Positions 11,970 through 22,533 of a stretch of 64,000 bases of DNA are shown here, piece by piece (within the stretch, counting starts at the first letter, position 1; each line of letters starts with the position of its first letter). The notes beneath the pieces are model-generated. The model made no database searches, had not been told where the DNA came from, and worked only from the letters and a program-made list of their open reading frames with translations. This DNA is from Cryptomeria japonica (lineage: Eukaryota; Streptophyta; Pinopsida; Cupressales; Cupressaceae): positions 817,852,396-817,916,395 of the forward strand of contig NC_081414.1 of NCBI RefSeq assembly GCF_030272615.1. Reading direction: 5' to 3'. Both the position numbers and the translations under genes were made by a program.

Positions 11970-12072
11970 GTATCCCAGGTCGATGCAAAGCAACCTCTAC
12001 TCCAGAGATCACCAAAAAATAGAGAAAGAACTTTAATTTAATGCCATCAGGATAAAAGTCTTTAATCAAGAC
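11970..12072 (-). pseudogene. DRM methyltransferase motif-I fragment, right hairpin arm
   Basis: The minus strand reads LIKDFYPDGIKLKFFL, then VISGVEVALHRPGIHL and CVVFAEI. This matches the DRM-family sequence around motif I (phenylalanine-glycine SAM loop followed by EVALHRLGI) and motif II. The SAM loop itself is degraded. In DRM proteins this follows motifs VI-X, because the catalytic domain is circularly permuted. The minus-strand order here (motifs VI-X at 14270-13610, motif I at 12072-11970) keeps the DRM order, so the right arm and this piece could derive from one gene copy. Confidence 0.8.
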
Positions 12073-12494
12073 AGATAAAATTTGAGTTTGATTGTCATCA
12101 TTTACTTTACCAAATTCTTCACACGTAACTCCTGAATCAATTTCCTACTCACACGAATTTTATTATGTCTCAAATATAGGGAAATACAAGGCTTCAAATA
12201 GAAAACTTGAATATGCAACTAAATCCATTGACTAACAAGAAGAACAAAATTAAGAAACGGTTTGATCATTTGAGAGATGTTGTAGACTTGCAACTCACCA
12301 GCTAAGTTTTTGTGGGTAAGAATTTTTTTTGTTTTGGTTATGGTTATGGTGTTTATAAGGAGACATTTACAAATTTATATCTATTTTCACTATTTAATGG
12401 TTTATGGGTTTGTAATGGTAATTTAATGTTCTTTCATATTTTTGTATATATTCTTTATAATAGCCTATTATATTGATTTGTTCTATTATGCATA
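12073..12494. other. AT-rich spacer, no gene recognised
   Basis: Sequence between the short hairpin and the large inverted repeat. Low-complexity AT-rich; no coding frame identified. Confidence 0.35.
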
Positions 12495-12980
12495 ATGGTG
12501 TGGGTTAGACGACTTTGTTGTCGGTGCATGAAAGCATTGAACAAGTTCTACTTTTAAAAATTACATGAAACATTTTTAATTTATTTGATTCAGTGTTATT
12601 TGCAAAAAATGATTATCAATGATGTTTCCTTTCTCCAAGAATTGTCTAGGATCTTTCCATCAGATAATATGTAACATCGAATGACTAAATCTTTTCATTA
12701 CAAATGCTTATTTTATTTAATTATTATCTGAGCGTGAATTAAAATTTATATCTATACAGAAGAAAAACATACAAGTTGAAGAGTCATGTGCAAGCAAATT
12801 TCCTAAAAGAAAGCAAGCAGGCATTATCTTGAATGACATGGAAACACGCTCATCAGCTGCTTAGAAGAGAGCAATTGGAGAATGGCAGAGGAAAGTGTTT
12901 AAGGGTGATAAATAGATAGATAGTATGCAATACAAACAAACAATGTCTAGAGTGTCTGATGTGACGTCTCTAATTTATGT

Positions 12981-13600
12981 TCGGAGGGACTAACTGGTTT
13001 TGGAGTTCTTACGAAACCTATTCAGCCACGTTTGGAGGAAATCAATGTGTTCATGCAAGGAGCACCTTTTTTCTATTATGAGAATGGTACTTTTGCACTG
13101 AGGGATATTTGGAAGTCAATATCCAAAAATTTCTATAGTGTGGAACAAGAGTTGGTGGACTCAAAGTATAATTGTCAGCTTTCAGAAGACCAAGAGGTTA
13201 TGTACACGATCTCCCAATAGAAGAGAGATTTCAAGAATTACCTCTCCCCCCCATGACTATTCAGGAAGCACTTCCTCAAACAAAGGACTATTGGCCTCCA
13301 CGGGATCAAAGAAAAAAATTAAAGCATAGACTCTAGACGATGTGGTGGTGTCCTTCATGAATAACTCTACACTATAATTGAAAATTCATGAGGGAAACTG
13401 CAAGATAGTGAAGAGAAATACAATCTTGAAAAGTGGGAAGAATGGATCTTGGTTTGGGTGGGGCCAAGTCAGGTGGCTCCTCTAGAGGTTGACAAGATAG
13501 AAATCATATTAGGATTTGAAAAATATCACACTCGTGGGACTTCATGTGCAAGTGATTGATTGTGGTGTTTGGGTAATGCATTCCAAATAGATACAGTTGC
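12981..13600 (+). pseudogene. DRM-type DNA methyltransferase fragment, left arm
   Basis: In order, the plus strand encodes LTGFGVLTKPIQ, APFFYYENGTFALRDIW, VEQELVDSKYN, then after a one-base frame change YVHDLPIEERFQ, LPLPPMTIQEALPQTK and WPPRDQRKKLK. After a degraded stretch come KWEEWILVWVGPSQVAPLE, IEIILGF and LGNAFQIDTVA. This is the ordered set of conserved blocks in the N-terminal half of the permuted catalytic domain of DRM2-like enzymes (motifs VI-X), which make de novo cytosine methylation in RNA-directed DNA methylation. The frameshift and stops mean it is not functional. Upstream 12495-12980 looks intron- or exon-like but was not assigned. Confidence 0.88.
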
Positions 13601-13604
13601 ATGC

Positions 13605-14270
13605 CATCAGGATAAAAGTTTTTAATCAAGACATTACCCATTTGGAATGCAACTGTATCTATTTGGAATGAATTACCCAAACACCACAATCGATCACTCA
13701 CACACGAAGTTCCATGAGTGTGATCTGTTTCAAATCCTAATATGATTTCTATCTCGTCAACCTCTAGAGGAGCCACCTAACTTGGCCCCACCCAAACCAA
13801 GATCCATTCTTCCCACTTTTCAAGATATTATTTCTCTTCACTATCTTGTAGTTTCTATCATGAATTTTCAATTATAGTGTAGAGTTCTTCAAGAAGGACC
13901 CCACCACATCGTCTAGAGTCTATGCTTTAATTTTTTTCTTGGATCCCATGGAGGCAAATAGTCCTTTGTTTGAGGAAGTGCTTCCTGAATAGTCATGGGG
14001 GGGAGAGGTAATTCTTGAAATCTCTCTTCTATTCGGAGATTGTATACATAACCTCTTGGTCTTCTGAAAGCTGACAATTGTACTTTGAGTCCGCTAACTC
14101 TTGTTCCACACTATATAATTTTTTGGATATTGACTTCCAAATATCCCTCGGTGCAAAAGTATCATTCTCATAATAGAAAAAAGATGCTCCTTGCATGAAC
14201 ACATTGATTTCCTCCAATCATGGCCCAATAGGTTTCGCAGGAACTCCAAAACCAGTTAGTCCCTCCAGAC
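13605..14270 (-). pseudogene. DRM-type DNA methyltransferase fragment, right arm
   Basis: Minus-strand counterpart of 12981-13600: ASFFYYENDTFAPRDIW, VEQELADSKYN, PPMTIQEALPQTK, then VAPLEVDEIEIILGFE, SDRLWCLGNSFQIDTVA and onward to GNVLIKNFYPDGM, which reaches the edge of DRM motif I inside the hairpin spacer. It keeps some residues better than the left arm (LGNSFQ against LGNAFQ). It is also frameshifted and interrupted by stops. Confidence 0.88.
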
Positions 14271-14762
14271 ATAAATTAGAGACGTCACATCAAACACTCC
14301 AGACATTGTTTGTTTGTATTGCATACTATCTATCTATTTATCACCCTTAAACACTTTCCTCTGCCATTCTCCAATTGCTCTCTTCTAGGCAGCTGATGAG
14401 CTTGTTTCCATGTCATTCAAGATAATGCCTGCTTGCTTTCTTTTAGGAAATTTGCTTGCACATGACTCTTCAACTTGTATGTTCTGCTTCCATACAGATA
14501 TAAATTTTAATTCACGCTCAGATAATAATTAAATTAAATAAGCATTTGTAAAGAAAAAATTTAGTCATTCGATGTTACATATTATCTGATGGAAAGATCT
14601 TAGACAATTCTTGGAGAAAGGAAACATCATTGATAATCATTTTTTGCAAATAACACTGAATCAAATAAATTAAAATGTTTAATGCAATTTTTAAAAATAG
14701 AACTCGTTCAATGCTTTCATTCACCGACGGCAAAGCTGTTTGACCCACATCATCTCTCGCCT

Positions 14763-15076
14763 TCAAAATTCCGACGACAACTAATGAAACACCTGACAAG
14801 GATGCTATGCATCCAATGACAATCCTCTGTCAGAATTTTATACTTTGGAGTTGAAATTTCGATGATAGCCCGATATCACGACAGTATTCTTTCAGGGAAT
14901 GAGCATCCATGGTGGCCGTCGGAAAGGTTGGAGGTGATGTCGGAATTGCGACAACCACAAGGATAGTCGAAACTTCCGACACAAAATTTTTGATGGATTT
15001 TTTGTCGATAGTGCGATGAAATTTTGTCAGAATTCCGACGATTTGCCGTCGAAATCTTGACCCGTATGTACTAGTG
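14763..15076 (-). mobile_element. CACTA (En/Spm) transposon terminus
   Basis: Read on the minus strand from 15076 the sequence begins CACTAGTACATACGGGTCAA and continues with repeats of the type TTTCGACGGC, ATCGTCGGAATTC and TTTCCGACGGCC. CACTA ends plus CGTCGG-rich subterminal repeats are typical of this superfamily. TAG at 15077-15079 would be the 3-bp target duplication, but the opposite end was not found, so it cannot be confirmed. The terminus abuts the DRM inverted repeat, suggesting a Pack-CACTA-like gene capture. No transposase is visible. Confidence 0.72.
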
Positions 15077-16173
15077 TAGGAACAAAGCTTACAGAATTGA
15101 ATAATGCAAAATTTAAGAAAATAATGATTAAACAATTTGAACTTTGTTGGAGGAAGAAAATGACACAATTTTCAAAAAAAAAAATTATAATAAATCAAAG
15201 GAAATTGGAATTTTAAAATTAGGGCCAAGGGGATACCACTTAATTTTAAAATTGACAAAAAAAGAATTTTTAAAATCAGGGCAAATTATAATTAACCTCT
15301 TAATATTTATTATAAAAAAAAAAAATTCAAATGTTGAATTTTGGAGGTTTTTTCGATTCTAGAAGGATCAAAAATTGATAAAATCAACCAATCTTCTAGA
15401 TTTAGGTTATTAAATATAGTCATAATAGTCTCTCGAAATTTTGAGAAAAACCCGAGGACCATGGCAAAAGTGCACATGAACGACCAACTTTTTTCAAAAA
15501 TTTCAGGGATGAATATTACAAAGATTTTAAAGCTAACCCCAAAAAATTGGTAAATTTTACCATTTCCAAATAGGCAAAATTAAGGTTCAAATGTGAAAAT
15601 AGGACCCTATTAGGGTTTTGAAGAAAAAGAGGAATTAAATTGCAAATTTGAAAAAGGTCAAACCTAATGGATAGAGACACCTTGGAAAATGTTTAGAAAT
15701 TTGAATTTGAATGAAATTGATTGAAATTTGCACAAAAATCAATTAAGTTTGAAAATTAGGGTTTTATGACCTAACCACTTAATTTTTGAAATTTGAATTT
15801 TGGAAAAAGGAGGGAAATTGAAAATTTGAATTGTAGGAATGAAGACAAGTCTGAAAATAGTCACAAATATGAAAATTAAATGGAAATTCAATTTTTGCAC
15901 AAGTTTAAGATGATTTTTCAAAATTAGGGTTTTAATAATTAACCACTTAATTTTGTAAATTTGATTTGCAAATTGCACAAGACAATGAGGAAATTGAATC
16001 TGACAAAGAAAGCAATTTTCAGATCTAGGATAACAACAAGCAATTTTTTACAAATCACAAGTTCAATTCCAATTTTAAAAACTAGGGTTTTTAATGAATT
16101 AACCACTGTGTTTGTAGAAAAATTAACCTTGTAAATGAAAAATATGCAATTTTGTTCAAAGGAAGGCATGCAA

Positions 16174-16189
16174 GATGTCAGGTTCACCA
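16174..16189 (-). other. G3 primer-binding site
   Basis: The minus strand reads TGGTGAACCTGACATC four bases from the LTR edge. G2 has TGGTGAACCCGACGTG in the same place, which links the two families. Confidence 0.75.
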
Positions 16190-16772
16190 AAATGTAATGT
16201 TGGTGAAAAATGAGTCAGAGAGAGATCTAGAGGAAAGATTTTCTTCCCTCCGAGGAGAGACGAAAGTTTCACTACGGATTTCCCTTCAAACACTTTTCAT
16301 GCATTACATTAGAAGACAGGGGGGGGGGAATTTGCTAGATTCAACCTCTAAAGAAGGAGATTAAATTTTGAGTGAAATGATATGAGAATGATAAGTTAAC
16401 TCCCTCTTCTTAAAAAGGAAAGGATTGATTGAATTGCGTATTATGACTAAGTGGAAAAGTGACAAAGATCTGATTATAACTTGAGATAGAAGCATGGGAT
16501 GAATTTGTGCACCTGGATCTAGCAATAATATGTTGAGACAAAGATGCCCTATGAATTTGAGGAAAATTTCCCTGGACCATGGCGAAAGTGTACACGGTCC
16601 TCTGAAAAATCCGTGAAATGAAAATGGTTTTTTCGCCTCTGCAAATGGACTCCAAATCTATAAATACAGATGCGCACTAGAAACCTACACACATAAAAGA
16701 GAGGAAAAGGGGTTGGGATTGGGGGTTTTCCTTCAGGTCAAACCCCATTTTTAGAATTAACCAAATGATGAT

Positions 16773-16999
16773 AGAAAGTACTTGCAAGTAAATGTAAATA
16801 AAAGACTGAAATGTAAATCACCTCAAGGGAGGTTGTGATAGAAATGTTTGATAGAATTGCTTATATGAAGTTGAATTTTTAAATGGATCTCCTCTTCAAA
16901 GGTTGAATCCTTGACTTGAATGCAACACCTAGCCTTGAACGGAGACTTGAGATGCTCAATGCTTGAAAGGAATGCTTGAATGCTTGAATGTGTGGTCTC
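16773..16999. repeat. 227-bp target duplication, left copy
   Basis: From AGAAAGTACTTGC to TGTGGTCTC. It matches 21994-22220 with only two substitutions and no gaps. It is part of the G3 LTR and lies directly outside the truncated 5' LTR of C4. Confidence 0.93.
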
Positions 17000-17423
17000 T
17001 AATCAGCAAAGTACTGTACACTCAGCATGTATCCTCGCCGGGGTCCGGGGCCGGGCTGGGCCCCGGGCAGGGGTTCGGGGGTGGCAGCCCCCGAGAAATT
17101 TTTTATTTTTTATTTTTTGCCATTTTTTGGATGAAAACCGACATTGTAATAAAACCCTAAAAAGGGCCGACTTTGTTTATTGCCCTAAAAATGCATGTTA
17201 TAAGCGGCTGGGATGCTTAAGGCATTGTAAGGTTGATGTACTATTTTTTGCTGGATAATAAGAAAGATTGGACGGCTGTGTATGGTGGACGTAACCCATT
17301 CTGGGTGAACCACGTTAAATCTCTGTGTTATCTGTGTCTTGTTTCATTTCTTTATCTTTTGTATTTAAATCTACATATAATTGTTAGTTCATATTTGCTT
17401 CGGATCTGCTTGAAACCCTAACA
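17000..17423 (+). repeat. C4 5' LTR, truncated at its 5' end
   Basis: 424 bp ending CCCTAACA. It starts at the junction with host CTC/TAATCAGCAAAG. A GC-rich block (17030-17094, GGGGCC/GGGCCCC self-complementary) stands out in otherwise AT-rich sequence. Confidence 0.9.
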
Positions 17424-17425
17424 AT

Positions 17426-17437
17426 TGGTATCAGAGC
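17426..17437 (+). other. C4 primer-binding site
   Basis: TGGTATCAGAGC, complementary to initiator methionine tRNA, two bases after the 5' LTR. Confidence 0.93.
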
Positions 17438-17483
17438 GAGGTTTTCTGTAAATTGACAGGACTTTCAGATTTGAGTGGGAGCA

Positions 17484-20400
17484 ATGGAGGATTCCAAATT
17501 CAAGGTCGAAAAGTTTAATGGCCAGATTTATCAGTTATGAAAAATGCAGATGGAGGATTACTTGTATCAAAAGGATTTGTGGCGGCCATTGGAAGGAAAA
17601 GCAAAGAAACCGACCACAATATCAGATGAAGAGTGGGACATTTTAGATAGAAAGGCATTGGGATCCATTCGATTGTGCCTTGCGTCGTCTGTAGCATTCA
17701 ATATAACAGAAGCAAAAACGACTGTAGATTTGATGGCAACATTGGCTAAGCTGTATGAGAAACCCTCGGCTTCGAATAAGGTATTTCTTATGAAGCGTTT
17801 GTTTAATTTGAAAATGAGTGAGGGAGGATCTGTAGCGGAGCACTTAAATGAATTTAATACAATTACCAGTCAATTGTCTTCGATAAAAATTACCTTTGCA
17901 GAAGAGGTTAGGGCTCTCTTGATTTTATGTTCTTTGCCAGAAAGATGGAATAGCTTGGTTATGGCTGTAAGTAACTCTATCTCTGGTAAAAATACTTTGG
18001 TATTTGATGATATTGTTGGTGTTATCCTAAGCAAGGAAATGCGAAGGAAAAGCACAGGTGAGACTTCAACATCATCAGGTAGTGTTTTGAATGTGGAGAA
18101 CAGAGGAAGATCAAAGGAAAGAGGAAAAGGCCCTGGGAATGAGAAGTCACGAGGGAAGTCAAAGAAAGGACGCTCTCAATCTAGAGGAAAGAAAGATTGC
18201 TGGTACTGCGGAAAGCCTGGTCATCTAAAGAAAGACTGTTGGTCTCGGAAAAACAAAGAAGGAGATAAAAATGAAAATGACAGTAAGGAAGCTAATATTG
18301 CAAGTAATACTTTACAAGATGCTTTAATCTTATGTTTGGATAATGTTAATGATTCCTGGGTAATAGATTCTGGGGCTTCATTTCATGCTACATCCCATAG
18401 AAAATATTTTCTAGATTATGTTCAAGGTGATTTTGGACAGGTATATTTGGGTGATGATGAGCCCTGTCAAATTGTTGGAAAAGGAAAGATAAAGATCAAG
18501 TTGCAGAATGGTAATGACTGGTTTCTGCAGGAGGTAAGACATGTTCCTAATTTAAGAAGAAATTTAATTTCTGCAGGGCAACTAGGTAGTGAAGGTTGCA
18601 TAGTTACCTTCTCAGACAGTATGTGGAAGGTCACTAAAGGATCATTAGTAGTAGCCAAAGGTGCAAAGGTAGGCACATTATATCTATGTACTGGTAACAC
18701 TTACTCTACCTTAGCTGCTACAGATAAAGTTACTGGAGGGACAACAACAATAAATGTTGCAAGAACAGATTCAATAATGTGGCACCATAGGCTTGGGCAC
18801 ATGAGTGAGAAAGGGATGAAAATCCTTCACTCCAAAAATCTATTGCCAGGACTAAAGAAGATTGATTTAGAGTTTTGTGAAAACTGTGTTTATGGTAAAC
18901 AGAAAAGAGTCAGATTTCTCAAGGTTGGGAAAGAGAAGAAGAGTGAGAAGTTAGAGCTTGTACATTCAGATGTATGGGGACCGGCTCAGGTATCATCTCT
19001 TGGTGGCTCTTGTTATTATGTTATTTTTATTGATGACTCAACCAGGAAAACATGGGTATATTTCCTAAAACAAAAATCAGATGTTTTTGAAACTTTTAAG
19101 AAATGGAAAGCTTTGGTTGAGAATGAGACAGGAAAAAGGTTGAAGTGTCTCAGATCAGATAATGGAGGTGAGTATTGCAGCAAAGCATTTGAAGATTACT
19201 GTTCCTTAAATGGGATTCGAAAGCAGAAGACAGTTCTGGGAACTCCACAGGAAAATGGTGTGTCAGAGAGAATGAATAGGACCATCATGGAACGTGCAAG
19301 GAGCATGAGATTGCATGCTGGATTGCCCTTACATTTTTGGGCAGATGCTGTACATACTGCTGTCTATTTGATAAATAGAGGACCTTCAACTCCTTTGGAT
19401 GGTGGTATTCCAAAGGAGGCATGGACTGGTAAAAAGGTAAATTATTCTTTTCTAAAAAATTTTGGTTGCGAAGCTTTTGTCCATGTTGATAAAGAAAACA
19501 GAACCAAGCTTGATGCTAAATCTCAAAAATGTACCTTCATTGGATATGGGATAGATGAATATGGCTATCAGTTATGGGATTTTGAAAATAAGAAAATAAT
19601 TAGAAGTAGAGATGTTACATTCAATGAGAAGGTTGTGTATAAAGAACAAATGCAGGAAAAGAAGCATGAACAGGACAAACAAGAATATGTGGTGTTGGAT
19701 GAGATTCCTGAAAATGAAATGCCACAGGTACCTGATGCTCAGCAACAACAGATTGTCCCACAAACTCCTGCAAGTGTTAGACATTCTACGAGGACAAGCA
19801 GACCCCCTGAAAGATTTTCTCCTTCTTTGTATTCTATTTTATTAACGGATTCTGGTGAACCAGAAGAATATGAAGAAGCAATGCAGGTGGATGCCAAACA
19901 ACAGTGGCAACTAGGCATGAAAGAGGAGATGGACTCCTTAATGAAAAATAAGACTTGGGACTTAGTCCCTTTACCTGCAGAAAAAAGAGCCTTGCCCAAC
20001 AAATGGGTTTATCGACTAAAGGAGGAGGAAGGAGGTCAGAAAAGATATAAGGCCAGACTTGTGGTAAAAAGTTTTGCACAGAAAAAGGGTATGGATTATG
20101 ATGAAATATTTTCTCCAGTTGTAAAAATGACTTCAATTAGAACTGTACTTAGTCTTGTGGCTGTAGATGATTTACATCTTGAACAATTAGATGTCAAAAC
20201 AGCTTTTCTCCATGGAGATTTGGAGGAGGAAATCTACATGTTGCAACCACAGGGATATGAGGTCAAAGGTAAGGAGAACTTGGTGTGCAGGTTGAAGAAA
20301 AGTCTGTATGGCCTAAAGCAAGCACCCCGACAATGGTATTTAAAATTTGATAGTTTCATGGCTGAACACGGTTATCATAGATATCATTCTGATCATTGTG

Positions 20401-21415
20401 TATATTTTAAGAAATTTGATAATGGCAGTTATATTATCCTATTGCTTTATGTTGATGACATGCTTGTTGCTGGGTCTAACATGCAACATATAAATGATCT
20501 TAAACAGAAATTAGCAAGGTCATTTGCTATGAAGGATTTGGGTGCAGCTAAGCAAATTCTCGGTATGAGGATTACACGGGACAGGAAAAATAGAACCTTG
20601 AATTTGTCCCAAAGTGAGTATATAAAGAAGGTGTTGAAAAGATTTAACATGCAGGATGCAAAAGCAGTTAGTACACCTTTGGCTAGTCATTTCAAATTGA
20701 CTAAGGAGATGTGCCCAAAGGCACAGGAAGAGGTTAATAAAATGTCTAACATCCCATATTCATCAGCTGTTGGCAGTCTGATGTATGCAATGGTATGCAC
20801 AAGGCCAGATATTGCACATTACATGCAGTGGGAGTTGTGAGCAGGTTTATGAGTAATCCGGGTATGGAACATTGGAATGCTGTGAAATGGATTCTTCGGT
20901 ATTTGAAAGGAACTACTACAAAAGCATTATGTTTCAAAGGATCTAATGATGCTCTAAGTGGATTTGTTGACTCTGATCTGGCTGGTGATATTGATTCATG
21001 GAGGAGTACTACAGGGTATGTTTTTACTATAGGGGGAACTGGATTCAGTTGGATTTCTAGGTTGCAAAAGGTTGTTGCACTTTCAACCACTGAAGCTGAG
21101 TATGTTGCTGCTACAGAAGCCAGCAAAGAGATGATTTGGTTGCAATATTTTCTAAAGGAATTGGGTCAGACACAAGAGGATACCCCATTATATACTGATA
21201 GCCAGATTGTCATTCATCTTGCGAAGAACTCTGCTTTTCATTCAAGGACAAAGCACATTCAGCTCAGGTACCACTTCATCCGGACTGTTTTGGAGGAGGG
21301 TCAGTTACGGCTTGAGAAGATTCACACAAGTGAGAATCCGGCTGATATGTGCACAAAGGCAGTTCCACAGGAGAAGCTGATTTCTTCATCAGTTTCTATT
21401 GGTCTTCTTAATTGA
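17484..21415 (+). pseudogene. C4 gag-pol polyprotein, one stop and one frameshift
   Basis: Starts MEDSKFKVEKFNG. A TGA at about 17537 replaces an expected Trp, and the frame is then open for 1098 codons. Domains: gag, zinc knuckle (CWYCGKPGHLKKDC), protease (WVIDSGASFHAT), integrase (MWHHRLGH, CENC, LVHSDVWGP, FIDDSTR, SDNGGEY), RT (LDVKTAFLHGDLEEE, intact LYVDDMLVAG), and RNase H (from about 20940, ending CTKAVPQEK). Near 20815, after RPDIAH, five extra bases shift the frame; the remaining 600 bp continue in the next frame to TGA at 21413-21415. It is the best-preserved polyprotein in the window, but not functional as read. Confidence 0.94.
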
Positions 21416-21492
21416 TAATTGTGGAATTTATACTAGTCAAGTCCTAATGTTTTATCCAGCGGATGTTGCATGTACAGTGGTGTCGTGTAGTA

Positions 21493-21555
21493 TCAGTCTC
21501 CAAGTGGGAGATTGTTCGGTGTGGAGCCTGATCAGTCTCCAAGTGGGAGATTGTT
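21493..21555 (+). repeat. duplicated polypurine-tract segment of C4
   Basis: TCAGTCTCCAAGTGGGAGAT followed by TGTT occurs twice, at 21493 and 21532, 39 bp apart. The second copy directly adjoins the 3' LTR and is the working polypurine tract by position. Confidence 0.88.
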
Positions 21556-21993
21556 GAAATGTGGCGACTGATTAACAAAGTACTGTACACTCAGCATGTA
21601 TCCTCGCCGGGGTCTGGGGCCATGCTGGGCCCCAGGCAGGGGTTCGGGGGCGTCAGCCCCCGAGAAATTTTTTATTTTTTATTTTTTTGCCATTTTTTTG
21701 ATGAAAACCGACATTGTAATAAAACCCTAAAAAGGGCCGACTTTGTTTATTGCCCTAAAAATGCATGTTATAAGCGGCTGGGATGCTTAAGGCATTGTAA
21801 GGTTGATGTACTATTTTTTGCTGGATAATAAGAAAGATTGGACGACTGTGTATGGTGGACGTAACCCATTCTGGGTGAACCACGTTAAATCTCTGTGTTA
21901 TCTGTGTCTTGTTTCATTTCTTTATCTTTTGTATTTAAATCTGCATATAATTGTTAGTTCATATTTGCTTCAGATCTGCTTGAAACCCTAACA
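21552..21993 (+). repeat. C4 3' LTR, complete
   Basis: 442 bp, TGTTGAAATG...CCCTAACA. It serves as the reference for the intact LTR end that the 5' copy lacks. Confidence 0.93.
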
Positions 21994-22220
21994 AGAAAGT
22001 ACTTGCATGTAAATGTAAATAAAAGACTGAAATGTAAATCACCTCAAGGGAGGTTGTGATAGAAATGTTTGATAGAATTGCTTATATGAAGTTGAATTTT
22101 TAAATGGATCTCCTCTTCAAAGGTTGAATCCTTGACTTGAATGCAACACTTAGCCTTGAACGGAGACTTGAGATGCTCAATGCTTGAAAGGAATGCTTGA
22201 ATGCTTGAATGTGTGGTCTC
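21994..22220. repeat. 227-bp target duplication, right copy
   Basis: Second copy of 16773-16999. It continues without a break into the remainder of the G3 LTR (ATGAATTTCTCAG), showing that the duplicated block is host sequence. Confidence 0.93.
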
Positions 22221-22533
22221 ATGAATTTCTCAGTTATGAAAAACTTATGGAAATGGGAAAGTGAATGCAACTTATATACTTGTCAATTAGGGTTATTGAT
22301 CTAATTTTTCATCACAGGCCGACACCAGGGGAGTTTTCCCACTCAATGTACAACCTCCAGTGCAAAATTTGAAGGACAGGTAGTAGTTTAGGCAGTGCAG
22401 AGGGAAAGGAAGATGCAGTTTTCAAGGGTTGAGCAAGTATTCAGTCTCCGATCAGGCTTGGGGATTCGGTTCACATGTGTGAGGACCCTAATGTGATCAA
22501 AAATTGCAAGGGTCACAATTTTATGACACTACA

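Larger units (their letters stand above)
12495..14762. repeat. large inverted repeat, 1.1-kb arms, 50-bp spacer
   Basis: The left arm (about 12495-13600) and right arm (about 13651-14762) are reverse complements with the same gene fragment inside. In a 205-bp stretch compared by eye there were about 11 differences (near 95% identity). The spacer (about 13601-13650) is the onward continuation of the minus-strand gene copy. Both outer ends carry a GTCGGTG motif resembling the subterminal repeats of the adjacent CACTA end. Transcription through it would yield a long hairpin RNA. Confidence 0.88.
17000..21993 (+). mobile_element. Ty1/Copia retrotransposon C4 (Tnt1/Tork-like)
   Basis: It has two short LTRs, an initiator-Met primer site, one gag-pol frame and a polypurine tract. 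The left LTR lacks about 20 bp of its 5' end compared with the right LTR (TGTTGAAATGTGGCGACTGA missing or unrecognisable). There is no 5-bp target duplication. Instead the same 227 bp of host LTR lies on both sides. The LTRs differ at roughly a dozen positions in about 425 bp. Confidence 0.93.
15080..22533 (-). mobile_element. Ty3/gypsy element G3, leader plus LTR, split by C4
   Basis: Minus-strand relative of G2. The LTR is 16193-16999 plus 22221-22533, about 1120 bp net. Its plus-strand left edge (TGTAA) abuts the primer site and its right edge (CACTACA at 22533) mirrors the G2 LTR start TGTAGCGTCC. The untranslated leader (15080-16192) has the same AT-rich composition and AGGGTTTT-type phrases as the G2 leader. 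No gag or pol remains; the interior ends at the CACTA terminus. Copia C4 is inserted in the LTR. Confidence 0.78.

Noticed and set aside
13032-13220. Small intact gene (62 codons)
   Set aside because: It is a piece of the DRM fragment, ended by a frameshift stop. The same piece is present in the opposite arm.
16318-16330. Poly-G run as a functional element
   Set aside because: Simple homopolymer; comparable C runs occur in several Copia LTR ends and look like slippage.
17030-17094. GC-rich block as a CpG-island promoter of a host gene
   Set aside because: It is repeated in both C4 LTRs and belongs to the retrotransposon.
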